From positions 30,762,098 through 30,826,097 of the forward strand of contig NC_092796.1 in assembly GCF_918797505.1 (NCBI RefSeq): a stretch of 64,000 nt of DNA, read 5' to 3'. The translations under genes and the position numbers were made by a program. Source of the DNA: Bemisia tabaci. Its lineage: Eukaryota; Arthropoda; Insecta; Hemiptera; Aleyrodidae. The notes under the pieces were generated by a model that saw nothing but the letters and a program-made list of their open reading frames with translations, made no database searches and had not been told where the DNA came from. Positions 34,001-44,699 of the stretch are shown piece by piece; the first letter of the stretch is position 1, and every line of letters starts with the position of its first letter.

Positions 34001-37000
34001 CCAGTAAATCGGCAAATGCTATTTCTCCCACCTGGCTACATCATCGGAGCCGGTCCAAAATGTTGTTTCAAACAGGTCCTATTTTCGGCATTTCCAAAAC
34101 AGGGTTTCTGTTTCTAGAGTCTTACAATTAGTTCACTACATACTTACAGAAAATAAATTAAAAAAATGGGTGCCACTGAGCCATTGAGGTTTTACTGTTC
34201 GAACTGCAAGTTTCACCAGGTTTGAAGTAAGGGAGCCATCTAAAAAAGCTTAATCATTTACCAGAATCACAAAAATCTTACCTATAATACTTTAGTGTCT
34301 TGACTAGTTCGGATACCTGCAGTTTCCGAGCAGTATCTTCGAGAAGGACAATGGGATTGAATTTTCCTTCCACATTAATGCCACTCATTATCCTATGTAA
34401 AAATGGAAGAAGAGTGACATAAATTTACAAAAAATATAGAGGAAGGAACAGGAAAATGCCTAAAGTAGAGAAGTTCTTTTGAATTCAGTGTCTTTTCCAT
34501 CTTCACATAGGTTTTGCTTGGTAATCTTGCAGCTGTCGAGCAAAACTGACGCATGAAAGAAAGACAAAATCCCCCATGAGCCTTGAAAAATTCAGATGAG
34601 ACACCCCTACCCTTGATGCCTTTGAGGGCAACAGCACTAAACCCTCCTTTGCACTGTTCATCATCTTTGTGGAAGTGCAGATTTATTATTCCATTTCCTT
34701 GTAGTTAATAGGTATTCTTCGCTAGGAAGATTGTCAAACTACTGAATCCTCATGGTAATTGCAGTGGAATCTTGTTCCTCACTCAGAACATTACCTATCA
34801 AGCTGCTTTTTGGATCCACAGGTAATGAAAACAGGTAAGGAGCTGTTTTCATCTTACCTATGGACATCCAGGTGACGTGTGAGTGAGAAACAAGATTTCA
34901 CCGCACGCCACTGAGTAATTGATACATTTGTAATTATTGATAAGTTGTTCTTGGGCATTGTGTGAATTACTACTAAAAATCTGGTAAACTATAAAATATA
35001 AACTGGTGCAAGAGGAGAAAAAATAATTGTTCAAATTTAAAAAAAAATGTGAAAATCATGTCCACTTTGAAGCCACTATACAAGACTTCTGAGAGAAGTT
35101 CATTTCAATTTTTAATTGTTTTAGAGTCTCATGTTGATGCAATTTTAGAATTGAAGAACTTGTCAGTGGAAGGGCATCATATACATTTAGTCACTATTTT
35201 GAAAATCAATAATACAGCTTTGACGCATCTTTGGAAATTAACCATCATATTTATGAGTTGATCCGACTATGCGGAATTAAAGGCCAAAATAAGCAAAGTC
35301 ACTTTCTAGAAACTTTAAATGCGTTTTGCTTTTGCCCAAAGACGCCTTTCTACAGGGAAACTCTTCAATTTTTATGATTGTAAAGGTAAGAAAGCTGTAA
35401 GTCCATTCGGAATTCCTGAAATTTTTTCAAGTTCTCATTTGATAGCACACCGTAAAATTTAGAGTATACCTCTCTGAGCACTTTCCAGGAACTAGAAGAC
35501 TACAAGAGCCGGTGTACATATATTCTAAAATTTGAGCAAAAATTGTAGGCTCGGTGTCTAAAAGATGCACAGTGTCCTCGTTACTGGGAAGAGACTTGAT
35601 CAACTTATGCAGCTCTTTAGAACCTGCTGCTGCGATGACTTTATGTGCTGGAAAACGTTGCTGACCCACCTGGAATAAATTTATGTAAAATAAAGCATTT
35701 TGAAAAAAAGAAGAAGAGAAAAACACTTGACGATAATGCAGAAAAATGTACAGAGAGAAGCTTTGACAGCTCCATGCAAAAAAGGTTAATGTAAACATAT
35801 TTATTCAATATTCTATTGAAAACTTATAGTCTGTCCAAGATGGGAAGAACCGGGGAAATTTGGAATTATTTGCACCGTTTTGCAGGGTGGGTGTGTCCCG
35901 ACCGTCGTTAACTGTCGCTTTTCGGTGTTTCGTAAACGTTGCAGCCACCGCACAGGAGTCTATGGGCCTCGGAGCGGTTTTCCCCGGGATTTGAGCCCGA
36001 AGCCGAAAATTCCTGTGCTAGGTGCTGAGCGGCGCGGCGTGGCGTGGCAAGCAACTCATGAGGAGCCAGCCCTCTGTGCAGTGCGCCGTGATACAGGGTT
36101 GGTCTAGTGTCTTTATTTTACAATAGCTCAAACGCCACCCTTGCTTTTAAATAATGCAATTAATTCCGACTATCCACGGTTCTTCCCATCTCGGACAGAC
36201 TATAGACTGAGTAAATGAAAATACTGTTTCTTTGAGATATATATAATTTTGAACAGCATTCTTGAAGGATGGCCACTTTTTGGGTTTTAATTTTAAAAGA
36301 GTTCACAAATGTATTCAAGTACAGGAAAGTTGCTGCTCAAAGCAGTAGGTACTTGATCCTCGTTTTTAAATGCATGATTACCATTGATTTACCAATTTAT
36401 CTAACACATGTATTTACAGATGAAAATACATACCTCAAAAACGATGTCATGTAGAGAGCCCATTTCATTTGTTTCTCGAAGAAAATCAGCCATGAGAGCT
36501 GGAAACTCCGACTGCGCAATAGGAACAATAAAATCTACGTCTTTGGAGACACTTCTTGGACTCCGCTGTCAGAAAAATGTACCATGTTAAAATTATTTTT
36601 GGATTCATCATTTGACGAGTAAAATAAGGCAGCAACCAAGAAAAAACTACTAGGAATGAAAAGCAAGCAGATTCACAGTTATATTTTTGAAAAAATCACA
36701 GACAAAATGAGGTATAACAACGGTGTGAGTCGGTGATCACATAACTCCTTTGCAGTGTCCGAAAATCTCCGCCTCTATGTTATTTTTTTAAAGGAGAAAA
36801 AATTGACATCAATCCCTGAAGTTTTTGCAGAATTTTCTTTGTACAGAGAAGAAAAATCACAGCAGTTTTACAGAATTGCTGTTGAGTAGTATTGAGTATT
36901 GTGTTTAGTAATTTTCTTCTCCAAAGAGTGAACTTTCATCTTGTACATCAGTTTTAAAGGCTAAGTGATCCAGTAATTATACCTACAAAATTACCTTGTC

Positions 37001-40000
37001 ATGACCAAATTAGCAAAGAATTTTTTTTTTTTTTTTTTTTTTTTTGCATACATATAATTCTGCTAACTTTCCTCTGAACTCTTAAAGAAATACAAGGAAA
37101 ACTTTTTTACTACCCACATTCTGTTAACATAAGTTCCTTCCTTACATGCAAGCTTTACTGCATTTTACTTTCAATGTCTTGGCAAGATTATGAAAAACAA
37201 ACTTTCGGCCTCTTTTTTCTGTCTAAAAAGAATACAAGCTCATACCTGGAGCACTGCAAAGTTCTCCCCTTCAGGATCAGTGACAATATTCATTGCACGG
37301 TAAAGCCCTGGAACCCTCTTCAAATTGAGGAAAATTGTTCCATCCAGTTTAACATTTGGATGGAGCCGAGAGGAGAGGAGTTTCTTCTTTTCAGGAGTTT
37401 CTGAAAATTTTGAAACGCAAAAATAACTAATAATACAAAATCACACAAATACTGTATATCTTAGTGAGTTCTTGTTAGGAGTTGATTTATAATCAGGGCG
37501 ATTTTCCTTGTATTGCCAAGGTTTTTAAAGATTTGTTTTCTAGTCCAACAGATTTTCTATCGACCGAAAATTAGTATAAAAGCTGTTGCAAAATTTACAT
37601 TGTTGACAGAGGTGGTAGAGACGAGATATCCATAATTAAACATGAAGTTTGATGTTCAGAGGATTTCCAATATCAGTGTCCTAGAGTCAAAAGGTGCCTA
37701 TTTCCATTTTCGTCATTCTGAGATATTAGGGAATAGCCGTACGTTGGTCCCATTGATTCCAATGTAAAGGGCAATTTTTGAAATTTCATAACTCATAATC
37801 AGCGTAAGATAGGGCTACCAAATTTTCCACAGATACGGAACTGTTAGTGGAGACTTCCAAATTGACACAAACTCTATTCTTTAAAAAATGTGAGATAGAT
37901 ACCTTTTGGCTCTGAGGTACTGATATGATGTTCAGGAGACAAACGACTTACTCTTAACTTTTCCCTTATGTTTTACAGAAGCCAAATAAACAATTCCTAG
38001 GTCAAAGACCAACGCCAAATGAGCGAGGTTGAAGTGGATATCAACAATTTTCATTGACACTTTCACTGAGAACTGGCACCTGGAAGGGAAAATAAATCCA
38101 TTGATTAATTAGCTGTATTGTAACTTCGGTTTATTTACTTCAAGTCATTATTGAATGTGTTTTTTTCAAAAAAATACCAAACCTGACCGACCAGTTTGTT
38201 CAATTTTTACTGGTTACAGTAAATTCTAAAATTCAAATGGGGGAATTGGGCTTTTTGAGGGCTTTCACTGTACCTTTTACATTTAAAAATCAGAGTTGTG
38301 GCAAGACAGGGCACGAAAGGAAAAATTTGAACTTTTTGGCCACCCAGAAAAAAAATTTAAAAACTTCAATTTCTCTTCAGTTAAGTTGAACGAAAGCTGA
38401 CAAAACAAATATTTGCTGTTTTGATCCTCTTGTAATAGACTTAAACATAAAGTGGGGAATCGTTTACTTGATATCGACAGTGTAAGTTGGCAATCACATA
38501 ACTCACTTTGCGACATTGCAGACTTCCTATCACACTTTATTTTTTAAACAGAAAACTACTTAATGGCAATTCTTTAAAACTGCTGTGATTTTTCTTCTCT
38601 GTGCGAAGAAAATTCTGCAGAAACTTCAAGGAATCATGTCGATTTGTTCTCCTTTAAAAAAATAACATAGAGGCGGAGATTTTCAGACACCACAAATGAG
38701 TTATGTGATTGCCGTCTTACACCATCGATATATTTAATTTGGAACTAATTGTCGATTTTACAAGCATCCAAACATGAGTGGGTCTAAAAAAGCTCCTAAT
38801 GAAATCATAATTTTGTCGTAAGATGTGTTAGTTCAGTCATATTGGTTAAAACTATTGTTTTGTTTATTAAAAATATGCTGAAATATGCAACAAAACTAGA
38901 AGACATGAAATCTTGCCTGGCAAAATTGGGACGAGTTTCACTCCAAACAAAAACTGAGTTATCCCCTAAAATTGCAAGCTTTAATTCTTCATTGCTTTGG
39001 TCTGTTTTTATCTTCAGCTGAGCACGGGTAGGATCTAGACGCCCACCTACAATAGAGATCTTCTGGACGTTCCCCACGATTTCATTTAACCTGCAATAAT
39101 AAACAACACAACGAACTCAAATGAGCAAAACAAGTAATTATGATGGTCGGATACAAGGAAGCACATTCTGACCCGGTGAAGGATGATAATTTTGAATAAT
39201 TTTATTTGATAATTAACACTGTGCAAATGCAATATAACTGACAACTATTCATTATTCTTTTCATTTCTATATTGTACTTTTCAGCCTCTCCTAGAAAGAC
39301 TGAGGTGGCCGTTAGAGTTTAAGCTAAAAACACAAGGTTTAGTAAAAATGTACAGAAAAATGTACACTATGTCATGCATGCAATTTTTTAGCTACAACAC
39401 TCTTCAGGTTTCAAATATTTTCTATTGTAGTTAAATGGATTCATTTTGGGGTGTGGTCTTAGTTTCCTTAAAAACTGACTTTTTCTATGAGAAATTCTGA
39501 TTTACTAACTTGGAAACCATTACTTCCTCCCTTACTTATAGTTCTAACTCAGAAATGTTCAATACTTATACATTGTTTTCCAAGAAATTTGATGGAAGCA
39601 TGTATAATAGTATGTACTTAGTTCTGAACACTGCCTTGCAATTCATTGGAACTGAACACCTAAATATTAGTGGTTACTGCAGAAATACTTTAGAATGCCA
39701 GCTGCAGCAAAATTAATATTCCTGATGACCAGTAACCAAGGTAACTCATCAGAATACAGCTTGAGTATAGTGCTTTACTTACACAGCTGCAGCAAATATA
39801 AAAGACTAATAGGAAAACGGCTGGCAAACTAAGATGCGGTGTAGCCAAAATGTGGATTAGTGCATTCAGGATTTATAAAAACAACTTTTAAGGTGCTGCA
39901 ATTATGAGATGCTCCAATGATACGATTTTTTCAATGTCCATGACTCAAAATCAACTGATAATTCATGAAAGTCCTGGAAGACTTGAGTTATCCAGCAACA

Positions 40001-43000
40001 ATTTTGACTTTACCGCAGCTATCTTTCTTGAGTTCAGTCGTTACTACATACTTACCTAGATGATATTTTTTGGACTTTGTAATCACTGAGTGCGTAAACT
40101 TCACCCTGATTTGTGACTACAATTGTTGCTCCGGTGCTTGTTGCAACATGACTGATCTCACATCCACATTTCAGCGGAATTGATTTTACCTGTAAAGGAA
40201 ATAATAATTCTAACAACAATGCAGTGATTGTGCTCGAGATGGAGTATTAATGAGCTACATCAATCCTTTTACTCAAATTATGACTAAGCCAAAAAAGAAA
40301 CTGATTAAATAACCAGGATAATCTGCGTAGTTTTTGGCCATATTCAAGTTCAAAGTATCTTCAAGGTTGATTAGATTCACATAGGCCTGCTGTCAAGGTT
40401 GGTTGCAATAATCTAGGGAATCTCTCGATCTAATCGGTCCACAATCCCAGAAGTTTCCCTAATCAGATTTTTTGGTTTTTACTCCATTGATGAACTAAAG
40501 TAAACAAGGAGGCAATTAAAATACGAGCAACTAAATTGAAGAAACAGTCAGAATTAGAGCAACCTGATTCAAGCCAGAGGGTTGATCTGAATTTTTTGGT
40601 TTGATTTTCCTTGAGCAAGCATGAAATAAATTTTCTCAAAACTTTTTCTCACCAGTGCAGGATCATCAATTGTGAGGCGGTCTGAGAATTCAAGGCCCAG
40701 TTGTCCAGCATGAAGACCACATACAAATATCAGAGTCTTGTTCCAGAACACAGAATGAAACCTGCCAGCTGCAACACCTAAAATCGTGTAGTTTTTCGAT
40801 AAATTTATCCGACGCGGGGCAACTAATTTTGGTGGTGGAGGTATGATGCCCAATTGGTGGTGGGTATTCAAACCACATGCATAAACCTGAAAAAGGAAAT
40901 TACATAAATTAATGCATGCTTGCAGTCAATTTTTTGTCGTGAATGTTTTTTCAAGCCACTATCTGAACAAAATGTTTTTCCTTAAAATGTACTTTTTCCT
41001 GCTTTGATAAGCATTTTGTCAAATTAGAATTGAGTGTGTTTTATTTTTCTGGGTCGTTTACATCAATTTTTGTCAGATAAGTATCAATAGTCTTTTTTTC
41101 AATTTCCAAAGCTCTGATAGCGCTTCTGATATGTTTCTTGACGTTTGATACGTAAAACTTGATGAAAAGAGATACTCCTTGGAAAACTCAAGATTTCTCA
41201 TTTTTTCTACCTTGACTTTAACAAAATAATGTTATTTAAACTCTGTTGATATCCGTTAAACTCCCTTCATTGATTGAACTTTAATATCCTGTTGTAAGAA
41301 TTTTTCATGACTTATTCATATTAATTTCAATTGCAAGGGCACTTACTGCACCAGACTCAGCAAGAAAAACTGTATGGTCTCGACCAATGCTGATGGATTT
41401 GAAGACTTCCGCAGGCTGCGTTTTGATCTGTTGGGGTTCAAGGGCTGTCTGCTCTGAGATAAGTCCAAGTCTTCCTCCAAGACCGTGCCCAGCAGCCCAA
41501 ACCCTCCCATCATTGCTCAGAAATACTGAGTGAAATTTGTCGATACAGACCTGCAAAAGAAAGGATGCTCTTAACTTTACATGATTCAAATATCCTTTTT
41601 AAGGGATTTTGCTCTTTTAACTATAATACTTTCATATACCTAATAAAATTTGGATCTGAAGTAAAAAAATTGTAAAAGATTTTTCATGAACTCATCTTAT
41701 TGATGGATTTACTTCTATTTCTATAAAAGTTTGAATGAACAGCACTTACTTTCTTGATGATAATCCTTTGCTTGCGAAAAAACTCGTGAACGACTGGATT
41801 GGAGCGACTAGTTTCCGAGCCCATTCCCAAAACATAATTGTTATTGCTACCCCAAACAGAGAAATCAGAAGGTGGGAGGCTCAAGTCTTCTTGATCCAAG
41901 AGAGCATGATCTAAGGGAAGTAATCCATCTTTATCCACAAGAGAGATGTCTGCCCCAAGCTGAAAAAACAACAACAAAGTGGATAAATACTTTACTCTCT
42001 TTAGTACTGTGTACTGAGTACTGTTCATTACTCAGGCCTGACTAAAATTGGTGGCTTTCAACCTTCTTCTCAACGCGTTTACCTGTCACTATTCCAAATT
42101 ACTTTCCTTTACTTTTTTTCTTTCTACCAATGCATACAATTTTTCATCAGGTTTTCAAATTATGAGTACTCTCCAAATTCATTCCTAAATGTTAGACATC
42201 GAATATTGCAACGACACTGGCACATCACCCATATCAAATGGTGAAGATATACATCGTTAAGTAGCTTATGTAGCCATGCATCAGTGTGATGATGAAAATT
42301 GAAGTTTGCTTGAATATTTGTCGAATTTAGCATCCGTTATTGCCAGAAGTAAACTTTGAACTTTGCGACTGACGATTGTCCTCACCCTCCACATAGAAGT
42401 GACCTGTTTTTTCTTCATCGTATTAAGAAAAACGAATTCACTAATCATATTTGGAGGATATATTTTAGCAGAGTCTGACACTAGCCAGTAGACCACTTTA
42501 GCAACTTCACTCTTGTAAGATGCAAAATTCGAAGGTAAACATGACTGATTTTAGATTATAAAATTTTGAACATAATGAAAAATTAAAATCGAGTAATAAA
42601 TTGAAACTGAAGTTAGAACTCATATCAGATAAGCCATTAAAGATTAAATTTTACCGTATTGGACCGATTTACGAAACTCCTTGCAGTGACATTGCCATCT
42701 GCAGTTAACCCTTGATTGCTACAGATTGATGGCAGTGAAATTACTTACAAATAGAGAGAAAAACTGCCAACTTATCCGACACAAGTTCTCGGCAATTTCA
42801 GAGTTTCTAGGATGAAACTAAGGCTTCGGCAAATTCAAGTCTACTCACCTGAATTAATTCAACAGCCACATTAAGCTTGCCATAGAAAATGCTCCTATGG
42901 AGTGGAGTAAATCCAGACTCTAGGTCCGGCTTGTTGATATCTGCTTGTACTACTTTGATAAGCCACCGACATAACTCCACTCTGCCACAGGATGCTGACA

Positions 43001-44040
43001 TATGAAGCGCCGAGCATCCTTCCTTATTGGTTTGCTGAAAGAATACAGGAAAAGCTTAATCAGAATATTAACAGAAACAACACTTGAACAGAGTGAATGT
43101 TCCAACATACTTACAGTCGAGTAATCAAAAACTATAGTGCGAGACCTAGTATCTCCGTTTGCGATGTTGTAGACTTTCAGTCATACTTTATTTTTCCTTG
43201 AAAAACTAATCGCCATAATTTGAAAACTTCCATGATTATTAATCTCTGTTAGTAGAATATTCTGTATAAATTTCAAGCTATAAAGCTGACTTGTTCCTCT
43301 TTGCAAAAATAAACTACTTGGGAGAAAAGATTCTGAAACACCGCAAAGGAGGTATGAGGTGTCGCACTTTAGCCATTAACATAGGTAAGACAGCGCAACT
43401 TCGGATGATGCTAACAAACTAGTGGTCAAATGCTTTGACACACTGTCAGTAAAATTCAGAAAAATTGAAAGGGGAAATTGCCAAAATCATTGTCAGATAT
43501 CTGACCCTGTTTGGATAAAAAAACCTCATAAAGGTGAGATACACAGCAAAAGAGTGAACTGAATCAGCTTTAAAACAATTATTTCCTCAATATTCGTGTG
43601 CTATCTTTCGATGAGGACTTACCTTCTAAAATGAGTACTTTCGCCATAAATATGAGCTATTTATAGAGCATTGCGATGAAGATTCATTCTGTTTATTGGA
43701 AATTGCAATAGGCATTAAAGATAGACCTCCAGCAATTCTGTTTCCCAGTTAACAGCTAAGTGGAGATAGGATTTCAAAAAACGATATTTCGTTCGTCTAA
43801 GATGGTTGACAGTAAAGCTATATGCACCAAGAGTCTGATGAAAAACGTTAAAAATACAGTTTAGAACTGGAAATTGTAAGCACAAACCTGTTTAAAGCCT
43901 GCACACAAATTGTACAGGTACACGGCGAGTTGCTGATCAGCGATGCCTCGCTGAGTAATAGCGCTGATTATCTCAATTCCATGCTGAGTGGATTTGCAAG
44001 ACTCGAGACAATCAGATGATATTCTTGGGTGTTTGGGCAT
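26533..44040 (-). CDS. IBTK: IBTK orthologue (inhibitor of Bruton tyrosine kinase), 20 coding exons
   Basis: Exons in order of translation: 43888-44040, 42849-43034, 41750-41959, 41347-41550, 40653-40886, 40056-40189, 38917-39090, 37952-38079, 37246-37400, 36434-36565, 35470-35669, 34282-34392, 33414-33855, 32068-32195, 31389-31580, 30866-31038, 29963-30473, 28220-28423, 27643-27751, 26533-26661 (stop included). They sum to 3909 bases, giving 1302 residues, and every junction keeps phase. The start ATG is preceded by an in-frame TAG at 44098-44100, with no other in-frame ATG between. Domains: ankyrin repeats (about residues 52-140), RCC1-type repeats (about 145-375), BTB (about 555-640), BTB (about 770-900), basic/serine-rich linker and conserved C-terminus. 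The family is known to bind BTK in vertebrates and to act as a CUL3 ubiquitin-ligase adaptor. All introns appear GT-AG except intron 7. Confidence 0.95.
28052..28175. mobile_element. Small fold-back element in IBTK intron 18
   Basis: Inverted arms of about 36 bp: CATTGCTCTTCTAGTGTAAG with AGCGTATCTCCCATTTG on the left, and CAAATGGAGATATGCCC with CAGAAGAGCAATG on the right. They are separated by about 50 bp. It is non-coding and lies clear of the exon ends at 27751 and 28220. Confidence 0.7.
28537..28798. repeat. Perfect 131-bp tandem duplication in IBTK intron 17
   Basis: Two adjacent copies, 28537-28667 and 28668-28798, each begin GACATACTGGGTTAGGGTAT and include GTGGATCTTCGATTGCATTC and CCATGTCTAAATAGACAAA. 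I saw no difference between them until the very end. The identity implies a very recent duplication or an assembly error. Confidence 0.85.
28828..29060 (+). mobile_element. tRNA-derived SINE, copy 2, in IBTK intron 17
   Basis: Starts GTCGGCTTCCCGTGGTGTGG, with an A-box-like GTGGTGTGGTGG and a B-box-like GGGTTCCAAGTTCC. The body has GATGGTCTCAAATATTGG and GGGCTGGTTGTGCAGTGGGA, then an A-rich tail. The head start and body match the minus-strand copy at 7661-7857. It lies opposite to IBTK, about 30 bp after the 131-bp duplication. The B-box is degenerate and the copy is probably inactive. Confidence 0.75.
29797..29942. mobile_element. MITE family H, copy in IBTK intron 17
   Basis: A 146-bp element with excellent arms. 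TAATTGGATTACATTTTGCA and ATAAGGAACCACT on the left pair with AGTGGTTCCTTATTGCAAAA and TGTAATCCAATTA on the right. The right end falls about 20 bp from exon 17 (which ends at 29963), just downstream of the donor. This is the best preserved copy of the family. Confidence 0.85.
31389..34392 (-). CDS. IBTK: IBTK exons 12-15: linker and second BTB domain
   Basis: Exon 12 (36 full codons) holds ARKLQVSELVKTLKYY, aligning to the vertebrate linker. Exon 13, the second longest exon (442 bases), ends with KVHKCVLLSKVEYFRCMLSG and SWRE, the second BTB hallmark. Exon 14 begins MTAKNSIRLPF and has DYIYTERIL. Exon 15 has ANFMLLPGLKLLCEQSL, the helical BTB/BACK-like part. Introns interrupt the second BTB after SWRE and within the following helices. 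Confidence 0.92.
32767..32795 (+). ncRNA. Hammerhead-like core in IBTK intron 13 (lead only)
   Basis: CTGATGA at 32769-32775 is followed by TGGCGTAAGCC, a 3-bp stem with a GTAA tetraloop, and then GAAA at 32787-32790. CTGATGA, stem II, GAAA is the hammerhead ribozyme core order. An extra T precedes the stem, and I could not find convincing stems I and III, so activity is doubtful. It is antisense to IBTK. Confidence 0.25.
33048..33300. mobile_element. MITE family G, copy 1, in IBTK intron 13
   Basis: A 253-bp element. The left arm ATATCGACAGTGTAAGTTGG and AATCACAAAACTCG pairs with a right arm ending ATGTGATCCCTAACTTACAC, then CGTTGATATAT. The interior has TAAAACTGCAGTGATTTTTC and TTCTTCTCTGGGCAAAGAAA. 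Copies also lie at 36718, 38471 and 43125 within this gene. Confidence 0.8.
35470..38079 (-). CDS. IBTK: IBTK exons 8-11: inter-domain region and first BTB domain
   Basis: Exon 8 continues the region after the propeller. Exon 9 contains TPEKKKLLSSRLHP and TDPEGENFAVLQ, both aligning with vertebrate IBTK. Exon 10 has LMADFLRETNEMGSLHDIVF and exon 11 starts VGQQRFPAHKVIAAAGS, the BTB hallmark in which buried residues are exposed to recruit CUL3. An intron splits the BTB domain just before VGQQ. Compared with vertebrates the segment between BTB 1 and BTB 2 is shorter. Confidence 0.92.
35825..36205. mobile_element. GC-rich inverted-repeat element in IBTK intron 10
   Basis: The termini TATAGTCTGTCCAAGATGGG, with AAGAACCG following, and CGGTTCTTCCCATCTCGGAC, with AGACTATA following, form about 28-bp inverted repeats. 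The 320-bp interior is markedly GC-rich and unlike the intron. A 75-codon open frame inside is unrecognised. Possible TA-type target site. Confidence 0.8.
36718..36975. mobile_element. MITE family G, copy 3, inverted, in IBTK intron 9
   Basis: Matches family G in reverse orientation: GATCACATAACTCCTTTGCA, AAAATCTCCGCCTCTATGTT and AAGAAAAATCACAGCAGTTT. The far arm is eroded, so its outer limit is approximate. Confidence 0.65.
37021..37045. repeat. T-run in IBTK intron 9
   Basis: An uninterrupted run of 25 T on the plus strand, hence A on the IBTK sense strand. It is intronic and well away from the splice sites of exons 9 and 10. Confidence 0.9.
37671..37926. mobile_element. Fold-back element in IBTK intron 8
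   Basis: The end pair is TATCAGTGTCCTAGAGTCAA with AAGGTGCCTAT on the left and ATAGATACCTTTTGGCTCTG with AGGTACTGATA on the right, about 31 bp each. It lies between exons 9 and 8 and stops about 25 bp short of exon 8 (37952). No second copy was noticed. Confidence 0.7.
38471..38733. mobile_element. MITE family G, copy 2, in IBTK intron 7
   Basis: About 260 bp. The left arm is ATATCGACAGTGTAAGTTGG and the right arm GAGTTATGTGATTGCCGTCT, then TACACCATCGATATA. The interior matches copy 1 at ACTGCTGTGATTTTTCTTCT and AAAATAACATAGAGGCGGAG. It sits in the intron that uses the GC donor. Confidence 0.8.
38914..38920 (-). other. GC splice donor of IBTK intron 7
   Basis: On the minus strand exon 7 ends GCCAG and is followed by GCAAGAT instead of GTAAG. 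Taking this junction keeps phase with exon 8 (AG plus G gives arginine) and the protein alignment continues without a gap. No suitable GT lies nearby. GC-AG introns are a known minority class with a strong flanking consensus, as here. Confidence 0.75.
38917..41550 (-). CDS. IBTK: IBTK exons 4-7: RCC1-type propeller repeats
   Basis: Exon 4 has KFHSVFLSNDGRVWAAGHG and GGRLGL, the RCC1 blade pattern. Exon 5 has VYACGLNTHHQLGIIPPPP and GVAAGRFHSVFW, almost identical to vertebrate IBTK. Exon 6 has TIVVTNQGEVYAL and exon 7 has LAILGDNSVFVWSE. Exons 4 and 5 start and end in phase 0. RCC1 propellers serve as protein-interaction or exchange-factor folds; in IBTK they are taken as an interaction platform. 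Confidence 0.93.
41750..44040 (-). CDS. IBTK: IBTK exons 1-3: N-terminus, ankyrin repeats, start of RCC1 region
   Basis: Exon 1 (51 codons) carries the start and a helical N-terminus. Exon 2 (62 codons) contains the ankyrin consensus elements SALHMSASCGRVELCRWLI and FTPLHRSIFYGK. Exon 3 begins LGADISLVDKDG, which completes a second ankyrin unit, and then enters the propeller with SVWGSNNNYVLGMGS. All three exons are in phase 0. The motif GFTPLHRSIFYG closely matches vertebrate IBTK at the same position. Ankyrin repeats here presumably bind protein partners. Confidence 0.93.
43125..43390. mobile_element. Diverged MITE family G, copy 4, in IBTK intron 1
   Basis: Shows the family G layout (CGTTTGCGATGTTGTAGACT, then TCATACTTTATTTTT; and at the right AAGATTCTGAAACACCGCAA) but with many substitutions. 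It appears older than copies 1 and 2. Confidence 0.55.
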
Positions 44041-44420
44041 TGCAAAGACACAGCCAATTGATGCTGAAGTTGTGAAAATTCGATCATAAAATTTGAACTA
44101 ACGTAAACAAAAAATCAAAGAGGTTATTCTGGAGCAGAAAAGTTTCAAAACTTCAGGATACTAACAGAAATCAATCTTGAAGTAAGTTGAAACTGGTGGT
44201 GAAAACAGTCGGTATTTTCTTAATGGCAAATTCCGACGTCAAAGCACTTAATTCTGATTTTCTGAGTAAATTATTCACCCACCAACACTAATTACTGTCA
44301 CTGACCGAATTCGCAATACTGATAACACAACAGTAACAATAACACCACGAATGTCAACAGTGTCAACAGAGCAAAATTGCCAAACTTACAAAAAAAATTC
44401 AATGTTGCCGCGTGGGGCCG
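44041..44420 (-). promoter_or_regulatory. IBTK 5' untranslated region and probable promoter
   Basis: Upstream of the start codon the frame is closed by TAG at 44098-44100. The sequence GTTTACGTTAG just before position 44097 resembles a 3' splice site, so a 5' UTR intron is possible. No TATA box is obvious. The transcription start cannot be placed from sequence alone. Confidence 0.35.
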
Positions 44421-44653
44421 AACGGGTTGAGTGCTTTGCTCTAATTGTAAGTGTTCGTAAATAATTTCTGTGTACTTAAAATCTGTTACACTCTACCACT
44501 TGACAAAATATAATATGTATTTAGGTAATTCCCTGCCTATGGTGTACAAGTTACTCAAGGAAGCCAGTTTTCTGAATCACTTTTAATACCGGCATGACAA
44601 CCCAGCAAATTGGCGGAATGAGCGGCGATGTAAACAAATACCTTCAGTCGCAG

Positions 44654-44684
44654 CTGATGATGGGAGCTAAGGTCCCGAAACGCG
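44654..44684 (+). ncRNA. Hammerhead-like core upstream of IBTK (lead only)
   Basis: CTGATGA at 44654-44660 is followed by TGGGAGCTAAGGTCCC, a GGGA/TCCC stem-loop, and then GAAA at 44677-44680 with CGCGTC. The order matches a hammerhead core, and GTC is the usual cleavage triplet. As at 32767 an extra T precedes the stem, and no matching stem I is evident. It could be a decayed copy from a retroelement. Confidence 0.3.
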
Positions 44685-44699
44685 TCCCGTTATTTTAAA

